Part shown: piece after piece, positions 58,709 to 64,000 of the stretch
Position numbering within the stretch: the stretch's first letter is position 1
Layout of the letters: each line of letters begins with the position of its first letter
Origin: an uncultured Mycobacteriaceae bacterium
Lineage (GTDB): Bacteria > Actinomycetota > Actinomycetes > Mycobacteriales > Mycobacteriaceae
DNA: 64,000 nucleotides
Direction: 5' to 3'
Assembly: GCA_902826815.1 (NCBI GenBank)
Contig: CADEGF010000001.1
Location: 207,673-271,672, forward strand
Notes under the pieces: generated by a model
What the model saw: only the letters and a program-made list of their open reading frames with translations
Databases searched by the model: none
Told to the model about the DNA's origin: nothing
Made by a program: the position numbers and the translations under genes

Positions 58709-61630
58709 ATGATGCGCTTGAGCGGTGGCCTGCGCAGATTCCGCTGGGCGGTTTTCGTGGTGTGGCTACTTCTCCTTGTTCCCGCGGTGTATCTCGCGAT
58801 GAATCAGTCCGGTCACCTCACCGGCGGCGGTTTCGAGGTGACCGGGTCGCAGTCGCTGTACGTGCAGCGCGAGCTCGAAGAGCAGTTCCCCGACCAGGGG
58901 GCCTCACCGCTTGCGCTGGTCGCTGCGCCGCGGGCCGACGCGTCGTTCGCGGACATGGACGCAGCCGTAGCGCATCTGGAACGGCTGGCAGGCGAGGTGC
59001 CAAGCGTGAAGGTGGTGCCGAACCCGCAGCAACCGGCGCCGCAGCCGGACCGGCCCTACGTCATCACACTGCAACTGGACTTCAACAACACCGGCGCGGT
59101 CGACATCGCCAAACAGCTGCGCCAGAAGGTCGGGATCGACGGCGAACAGCCTGGTGAGTTCGCCGACGGCAAGGTCAAGCTCTACGTCATCGGCCAAGGC
59201 GCGCTCGGCGCGGCCGCGACCGCCGCCACCAAACACGACATCGCCCAGGCCGAGAAGTGGAACCTGCCGATCGTCCTCGTCGTGCTGCTCGCGGTGTTCG
59301 GCTCGCTTGCCGCTGCCGCGATGCCGCTCGTCCTCGGCATCTGCACCGTCGCGGTCACCATGGGACTGGTCTATCTGCTGTCCATGTATACGACGATGTC
59401 GGTGTTCGTGACGTCGACGGTGTCGATGTTCGGGATCGCGCTGGCGATCGACTATTCACTGTTCATTCTGATGAGGTTCCGCGAGGAACTTCGTGCGGGC
59501 CGCGAACCGGATCAGGCCGCCGACGCCGCGATGGCCACCTCGGGCCTGGCCGTCGTGCTGTCCGGCTTGACCGTCATCGCGTCGGTGACCGGCATCTATC
59601 TGATCAACACCCCGGTGCTGCAGTCGATGGCGACCGGCGCGATCCTCGCGGTGGCGGTCGCGGTGCTGACGTCGACAACGCTGACTCCAGCGGTGCTCGC
59701 GACCTTCGGACGGGCGGCCGCGAAGCGATCGTGGCTGTTGCACTGGTCGCGACGGCCCGAGACCACCCAGTCGCGGTTCTGGACACGGTGGACCGGCACG
59801 GTGATGCGCAGGCCGTGGCTGGCGGCGCTGGGGGCGACGGCGCTTCTACTCACCATGGCCGCGCCCGCATTCTCGATGGTTCTCGGCAACAGCATGCAGC
59901 GGCAGTTCGACCCGACGCATGAGATTCGGGGGGGCGTCAACGCCGCTGCGGATGCGCTCGGCCCCGGCGCACTCGGCCCGGTCCGCGTCCTGGTGAGCTT
60001 CCCCGACGGCAACTCCGCCTCCGCGCCGACGAAGGAACCGCTTCTTCAGGAAGTGCAGCAGCGAATGTCGCAGGCGCCCAGCGTCGTCACGGTGCAGCCT
60101 GCGGTGTTCGGAAACGACTACCGGAGCGCGCTCGTGTCGGCCGTGCTTTCGGTGGATCCCGAGGACATGGCCGCTCGCGAATCGGTCGACTGGATGCGGG
60201 CCGGGCTGCCACCGGTGGTCGGCAACAACGCCACGATCGACGTCGGCGGCCCGACCGCGTTGATCAAGGACTTCGACGACCGGGTATCGGCGACGCAGCC
60301 CGCGGTGTTCGGCTTCGTCGCGCTGATCGCGTTCGTGATGCTTCTGGTGTCCATCCGGTCGGTGTTCCTGGCCTTCAAGGGCGTGCTGATGACGGTGCTG
60401 TCGGTGGCGGCGGCGTACGGCAGCCTCGTCGTCGTCTTCCAGTGGGGCTGGCTGGAAGAGCTTGGCTTCCGGCAGATCTCGTCGCTTGACAGCACAATTC
60501 CGCCACTCGTTCTCGCGATGACATTCGGGTTGTCGATGGACTACGAGATCTTCCTGCTGACCCGTATCCGCGAGCGTTTCCTTCAAACCAACAACACCCG
60601 CGACGCCGTCGCCTATGGCGTGAGCACCAGCGCGCGCACGATCACCAGCGCGGCGCTGATCATGATCGCGGTGTTCATCGGCTTCGCGTTCGCGGGTATG
60701 CCGCTGGTCGCCCAGCTCGGCGTCGCGTGCGCGGTGGCGATCGCCGTCGACGCGACCGTCGTTCGGCTCATCCTGGTGCCCGCGCTGATGGCGATGTTCG
60801 ACGAGTGGAACTGGTGGCTGCCGCGCTGGCTGGACCGCATCCTGCCGTCGGTGGACTTCGAGAAGCCACTGCCCAAGGCCGACATCGGCGACCTGGTCAT
60901 CATCCCCGACGACATCTCGACGCTGGCCGCCTCGGGTATCGACATCCGCAACGTGGTGAAGTCAGCGGCCAAGCTCAAGCACATGGCGCCGCACACGATC
61001 TCCGTCGCCGATCCCCTGGCGTTCAGCGGCTGCCTGCCGTCCAACGGCTCGGACTGCGTCAACGCGCTGGGCGGCTACACCAACGGGCATTCGCACACCG
61101 GTGGCGGCACGGGCGGCGGCAGAACCGTCAAGCTGAAGCGCGGGCCGCGGCCGATGCACCCCGTCACGATGTGGCGGGGCCGGCTGTCGGTGGCGCTCGA
61201 CGCCCTGGAAACCGAGGCAGAAACCGATCGTCCGACTGTCGAGCGCAACAGCCCGATGGAGACCACCAACGTTCAGCTGCCCACCGGCGACCGGCTCTCG
61301 ATACCGACCGGCGCGGAGACCCTGCGGCTGAAGGGCTACCTGCTCATGTGCCGCAACAGCACAAAAGACTTCGCCGAGTTTGCCGATTTGGTCGCCTCGA
61401 TGGAGACTCAAACCGCCGCCGTGGTTTTGGCTGGAATGGATCGGTACTACTGTGGTGAGCCATCCAGGAAGCAATGGGTGGCCACGCAGTTGGTGCGCCG
61501 ACTGGCTGATCCGCATCCGTCGGACGAGTTCGACATCCCGATGTCGGGCTCGGAGGCGGAGGCCGATTGGGCCAAGGTCAGAGAGCGGTGCCTGTCAGTG
61601 GCGGTCGCGATGCTCGAGGAGGCGAGGTGA
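58709..61630 (+). CDS. mmpL11: RND-superfamily lipid/haem transporter MmpL11
   Basis: A 973-residue inner-membrane transporter orthologous to Rv0202c, which exports mycolic-acid wax esters and long-chain triacylglycerols and is linked to haem uptake with Rv0203. Twelve helices surround two periplasmic loops (about 30-180 and 395-525). Proton-relay pairs occur in FGIALAIDYSLFILMRF and TFGLSMDYEIFLLTRI. The 250-residue cytoplasmic C terminus has a Gly/His-rich linker (GYTNGHSHTGGGTGGGRTVK), then a folded region near MDRYYCGEPSRKQWVATQLV. ATG-ATG start. The stop overlaps the next gene by 4 bp. Confidence 0.95.
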   Translation: MMRLSGGLRRFRWAVFVVWLLLLVPAVYLAMNQSGHLTGGGFEVTGSQSLYVQRELEEQFPDQGASPLALVAAPRADASFADMDAAVAHLERLAGEVPSVKVVPNPQQPAPQPDRPYVITLQLDFNNTGAVDIAKQLRQKVGIDGEQPGEFADGKVKLYVIGQGALGAAATAATKHDIAQAEKWNLPIVLVVLLAVFGSLAAAAMPLVLGICTVAVTMGLVYLLSMYTTMSVFVTSTVSMFGIALAIDYSLFILMRFREELRAGREPDQAADAAMATSGLAVVLSGLTVIASVTGIYLINTPVLQSMATGAILAVAVAVLTSTTLTPAVLATFGRAAAKRSWLLHWSRRPETTQSRFWTRWTGTVMRRPWLAALGATALLLTMAAPAFSMVLGNSMQRQFDPTHEIRGGVNAAADALGPGALGPVRVLVSFPDGNSASAPTKEPLLQEVQQRMSQAPSVVTVQPAVFGNDYRSALVSAVLSVDPEDMAARESVDWMRAGLPPVVGNNATIDVGGPTALIKDFDDRVSATQPAVFGFVALIAFVMLLVSIRSVFLAFKGVLMTVLSVAAAYGSLVVVFQWGWLEELGFRQISSLDSTIPPLVLAMTFGLSMDYEIFLLTRIRERFLQTNNTRDAVAYGVSTSARTITSAALIMIAVFIGFAFAGMPLVAQLGVACAVAIAVDATVVRLILVPALMAMFDEWNWWLPRWLDRILPSVDFEKPLPKADIGDLVIIPDDISTLAASGIDIRNVVKSAAKLKHMAPHTISVADPLAFSGCLPSNGSDCVNALGGYTNGHSHTGGGTGGGRTVKLKRGPRPMHPVTMWRGRLSVALDALETEAETDRPTVERNSPMETTNVQLPTGDRLSIPTGAETLRLKGYLLMCRNSTKDFAEFADLVASMETQTAAVVLAGMDRYYCGEPSRKQWVATQLVRRLADPHPSDEFDIPMSGSEAEADWAKVRERCLSVAVAMLEEAR

Positions 61631-62172
61631 CGTTGGCTCCCGAAGTCCGGGCCGCGCGTTCCGACGCCGAGACCACACGGATACCGACCGGCGCGCCGAA
61701 GCGGGCGCGGCGCCCGTCCAGCGACGCCACGCTCGACGAGAAGCCTGTCGAGTTCTGGCCGACGGCCGCTATCCGCGAGGCGCTGGAAACCGACGAACTG
61801 ACGGTATGGCAACGCATCGTCACCGCCATCAAGCGCGATCCGTACGGCAGGACCGCGCGTCAAGTCGAGGAGGTGTTGGAGTCGACACGTCCGTATGGGG
61901 TTTCCAAGGCACTGTCCGAAGTGCTCACCCGCACCAGGGAGAACCTGGAAGCCAACGAACGCGCTGAGGTCGCCCGTCAGATTCGGGTGATGGTCGGCCG
62001 GTCTGGTCTCAGGCCAACGGAATTCGCCTCGCGCATCGGGGTACCCGGCGACGAACTCGCGGGCTACCTCGAGGGCAAGACCAGTCCGCCCGCGTCGCTC
62101 ATGGTCCGGATGAGCCGGCTGTCGGATCGCTTCGCGAAGATGAAGGCGCACCGCACCGGCGGTCCACGCTGA
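61627..62172 (+). CDS. Conserved protein with C-terminal XRE-like HTH (Rv0201c-like)
   Basis: A 181-residue cytoplasmic protein coupled to mmpL11 by a GTGA overlap. A Thr/Arg/Pro-rich N terminus (about 35 residues) is followed by a helical region (EFWPTAAIREALETDELTVW, then DPYGRTARQVEEVLESTRPY). The C terminus looks like a lambda-repressor-type helix-turn-helix (GLRPTEFASRIGVPGDELAG, then YLEGKTSPPASLMVRMSRL). Position matches Rv0201c. It may regulate envelope transport genes, but DNA binding is only inferred from the pattern. Confidence 0.8.
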   Translation: MTLAPEVRAARSDAETTRIPTGAPKRARRPSSDATLDEKPVEFWPTAAIREALETDELTVWQRIVTAIKRDPYGRTARQVEEVLESTRPYGVSKALSEVLTRTRENLEANERAEVARQIRVMVGRSGLRPTEFASRIGVPGDELAGYLEGKTSPPASLMVRMSRLSDRFAKMKAHRTGGPR

Positions 62173-62594
62173 CCCCCGACGTCGATCGCATCGATCGCAT
62201 CGATCGCATTCTGCGCGAAACCCGAACGGTCGCGATCGTCGGCGCATCCGCCAACCCGGCTCGTGCCGTCTACGGCGTGTGGAGTTATCTCAAGTCCGCC
62301 AGCGATTATCAGCTGTATCTGGTCAACCCGACGGTCAGTGATGTCGACGGCACACCCAGCTACCCCGATCTGGCGTCGCTACCCGTCGTACCCGATCTCG
62401 TCGACGTGTTCCGGCGCCACGAGCATCTGCCTGCCGTCCTCCACGACGCGATCAAGGTCGGCGCCAAGACGCTGTGGCTGCAGTCCGGTCTTTCGGATGA
62501 ACAGGTGGCCCGCGACGGCGAGGCCGCGGGTCTGCAGGTGGTGATGGACCGCTGCCTGAAGGTGGAGTACGCCCGCCTGCTCAGCGGGAGTTGA
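62169..62594 (+). CDS. CoA-binding-domain protein (YccU-like) with apparent CTG start
   Basis: A 141-residue Rossmann-fold CoA-binding protein. The nucleotide motif is TVAIVGASANPARAVYGVWS, then YLVNPTVSDVDGTPSYPDL, PDLVDVFRRHEHLP, GAKTLWLQSGLSDEQV and MDRCLKVEYARLL, all typical of YccU-like proteins. Recognisable homology begins before any ATG/GTG/TTG. The only frame-compatible start for the expected N terminus (TPDVDRI) is CTG at 62169, in a CTGA overlap with the previous stop. The first in-frame GTG, 62277, would cut into the fold. A nine-base triplication encodes DRIDRIDRI. The 3' end overlaps the convergent gene by 14 bp. Confidence 0.72.
   Translation: MTPDVDRIDRIDRILRETRTVAIVGASANPARAVYGVWSYLKSASDYQLYLVNPTVSDVDGTPSYPDLASLPVVPDLVDVFRRHEHLPAVLHDAIKVGAKTLWLQSGLSDEQVARDGEAAGLQVVMDRCLKVEYARLLSGS
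62184..62210 (+). repeat. Three tandem copies of GATCGCATC/T
   Basis: Nine-base units GATCGCATC, GATCGCATC, GATCGCATT in frame near the 5' end of the CoA-binding protein gene, encoding Asp-Arg-Ile three times. It is a short in-frame microsatellite that can change length without breaking the frame. Confidence 0.8.
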
Positions 62595-63270
62595 TCGGCG
62601 AGACGTCGTCGACGAGCCAGCGGTCGCCGTCCTTCGTCAGCATGATCCGCAGCGCGAGCACCGCGACGTCCGGCGGCTTGTCCGGCACGTTCTGCGTTCC
62701 GCGCATCATCACCGCGACGCTGGCGTTCTGCGGGCCGATGGCCTCGACGCCCGCTGAGATCGTGGTGGCCTGAGCCGAGACGTTCTTGCTCGTCAATTGC
62801 TTTGCTACGGCGGCGAATTCGTTCTTGTACTTCGCCGCCCGGTCCGGCGTCATCAGCTCGGTCGCACGGTCGATCGCCGCCGTCGGGCTCGACGGGGTGA
62901 ACGTCGCACTGGCCTCGGCCACGCTGCTGGCGATGCCAACCACCTCGCGGCTGTCGTCGCGGAATTCGCGGTCGCGAACCGTCCACTGCGTATAGCCGAC
63001 CGCCACCGCGGCGACCAACGCGGCGGTGGCGAGCCCGACCACCGACAACCGCAGTCCGGGCCCGTCGTCGTCGGTGCCGACCGTCACTCCGTCGCGGCGC
63101 GCCAGCACCGCGTTGACGATCACGCCTTCGACGATGAGCAGACACAGCACCGACGCCAGCGACACCCACCACAGCGGCCACGCCATCGCGATCCCGATGT
63201 AGATCAGCGCGGCGATCGCCGCGAGCGGGGCCGCGATGTCGAAGGCCAGTACCCGCAGCCGGTTCCTCAC
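62581..63270 (-). CDS. Mce-associated-type membrane protein (Rv0200-like)
   Basis: A 229-residue protein, the length I recall for Rv0200. Three hydrophobic segments occur at about residues 7-28, 30-55 and 78-96, followed by an extracytoplasmic domain of about 130 residues with the pattern of Mce-associated (Mam/NTF2-like) proteins: REVVGIASSVAEASATFTPS, ELMTPDRAAKYKNEFAAVAK and LRIMLTKDGDRWLVDDVSPI. The GTG start overlaps the upstream gene stop by 4 bp. Such proteins stabilise Mce lipid-import complexes, but no mce operon is in the window. Convergent with the CoA-binding gene. Confidence 0.82.
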   Translation of the reverse strand: MRNRLRVLAFDIAAPLAAIAALIYIGIAMAWPLWWVSLASVLCLLIVEGVIVNAVLARRDGVTVGTDDDGPGLRLSVVGLATAALVAAVAVGYTQWTVRDREFRDDSREVVGIASSVAEASATFTPSSPTAAIDRATELMTPDRAAKYKNEFAAVAKQLTSKNVSAQATTISAGVEAIGPQNASVAVMMRGTQNVPDKPPDVAVLALRIMLTKDGDRWLVDDVSPINSR

Positions 63271-63875
63271 CGGACCTGCTCCAGCCGCGAGATCAACAGC
63301 TTGCCGTCGACGTCGGACACGTCCATTCGCATGTTCCAACGCACGGTCTGCGGCTTCCCACCGATGTTTTCGCTGATGGACGTCGCCACCACCATCACGG
63401 TGTCGGTCCGCTTGACCATCTCGGCGAGCGCGGGCTGTGGGGTCGGCGGAGACATAGGCCGACCGTCGGGCATTGTCTGCGGACGATGGTAGATCGATTC
63501 GATCGCGACCGAGTCGACCTGCCCCTTGGTCCGCGACTGCAGTGTCTCGATCACCTTCTTGTAGGGCTCCAGCACCGACTCGAACTCATTGTTGAGCTCG
63601 CCGACCGTGCCGTCGTGGAGCTTCTGCAGGCTGGCGTCGATGTCGTCCTTGTTCATGTTGATCAGCACGGTGATCCAGTCCGCGGCGGTGTTGAGCACCT
63701 CGGTCTCGTACAGCCGCTCGTCCGCGTCGGACTTGTGGCCCGACCAGATGATCAACGCGAGCACGATGGCGGCCACCGAGAGCAGGCCGAGTGCCGCCGA
63801 TGCGATCCCGAAACCGGAGAAGACGCGACCGTCGTCCTCGGTGGCGTCGGCGGCGGTGGGCTCGTCGTCGGGCAT
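63267..63875 (-). CDS. Mce-associated-type membrane protein (Rv0199-like)
   Basis: A 202-residue protein. An acidic cytoplasmic N terminus (MPDDEPTAADATEDDG) is followed by one membrane helix (SAALGLLSVAAIVLALIIW, about 23-41) and an extracytoplasmic domain that ends with a beta-rich part (TDTVMVVATSISENIGGKPQ, then WNMRMDVSDVDGKLLISRLE). This layout is that of Mce-associated proteins such as Rv0199, and it pairs with the overlapping Rv0200-like gene. I chose the ATG at 63875 for its typical N terminus; the open frame extends to 63977. The last 125 bp of the window hold no feature that I recognise. Confidence 0.82.
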   Translation of the reverse strand: MPDDEPTAADATEDDGRVFSGFGIASAALGLLSVAAIVLALIIWSGHKSDADERLYETEVLNTAADWITVLINMNKDDIDASLQKLHDGTVGELNNEFESVLEPYKKVIETLQSRTKGQVDSVAIESIYHRPQTMPDGRPMSPPTPQPALAEMVKRTDTVMVVATSISENIGGKPQTVRWNMRMDVSDVDGKLLISRLEQVR

Positions 63876-64000
63876 GGGCGTGAGGGTACCCAAGCAGTCA
63901 TTCCGCGGTTCCGACGCATTGAGACTGCGGCCAGGGCGGCCCCCACTCGCACTTTGTCGCCCTGTGCGCAGTTTCAACGCGAGAGAAGCGCACTTGCGCG

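Noticed and set aside
1-64000. CRISPR arrays, tRNA/rRNA genes, prophage
   Set aside because: No regularly spaced repeats, no recognisable cloverleaf or rRNA segments, and no phage structural or integrase genes were seen by reading; a covariance-model scan was not possible here.

Overview
The window is a high-GC actinobacterial chromosome segment, almost certainly from a rapidly growing Mycolicibacterium/Mycobacterium. Two blocks follow the order of the M. tuberculosis region Rv0199-Rv0222, read in reverse. From right to left these are two Mce-associated-type membrane proteins (Rv0199/Rv0200-like), Rv0201c-like, mmpL11, the haemophore Rv0203, Rv0204c-like, Rv0205-like, mmpL3, Rv0207c-like, trmB, Rv0209/Rv0210-like, pckG, fadD4 and Rv0216-like. 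After a long insertion come lipC-like, a wax-ester synthase/DGAT and echA1. Gene names come from recalled family sequences and gene order, not from a database search.

Layout. (1) 0-11.6 kb: lipid and small-molecule metabolism. It holds an acyl-CoA dehydrogenase, arylamine N-acetyltransferase, a methyltransferase, a LuxR-type regulator and echA1. A plus-strand trio follows (acyltransferase, FadD12-like ligase, LipO-like esterase; resembling Rv1428c-Rv1426c), then a WS/DGAT and LipC-like esterase on the minus strand. A KstR-like palindrome lies between echA1 and the trio. A perfect CRP-type site lies between lipC and the next gene. (2) 11.7-13.9 kb: a two-domain fused acyl-CoA dehydrogenase. 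(3) 13.9-33.7 kb: a catabolic accessory block. It has three MmgE/PrpD proteins, two complete tripartite tricarboxylate transporters (TctABC), an SDR with an eroded active site, an IclR regulator, an MFS carrier and a VOC protein. It also has a two-subunit molybdenum hydroxylase, an isochorismatase-type hydrolase, two cupins and a CocE-type hydrolase. Three of its promoters share the motif GAAA-n-n-ATTTC, one of them at the IclR gene, so the block is probably one IclR regulon for uptake and breakdown of a carboxylate or N-heterocycle. (4) 33.7-49.6 kb: the conserved core, including gluconeogenic PEPCK and the mycolate exporter MmpL3. (5) 49.6-55.5 kb: a 5.9-kb insertion bounded by 58-bp direct repeats. 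It carries remnants of a dehydratase and an IclR gene, a TetR regulator, an APC permease, a luciferase-like monooxygenase and an SDR. (6) 55.5-64 kb: a PrrAB-like two-component system apparently in one operon with the haemophore, then mmpL11 and its downstream genes.

I saw no rRNA, tRNA, CRISPR array or intact transposase. The main novelties are the putative IclR regulon, the repeat-bounded insertion with its internal deletion scar, the haemophore-two-component operon, and several small or unusual genes.
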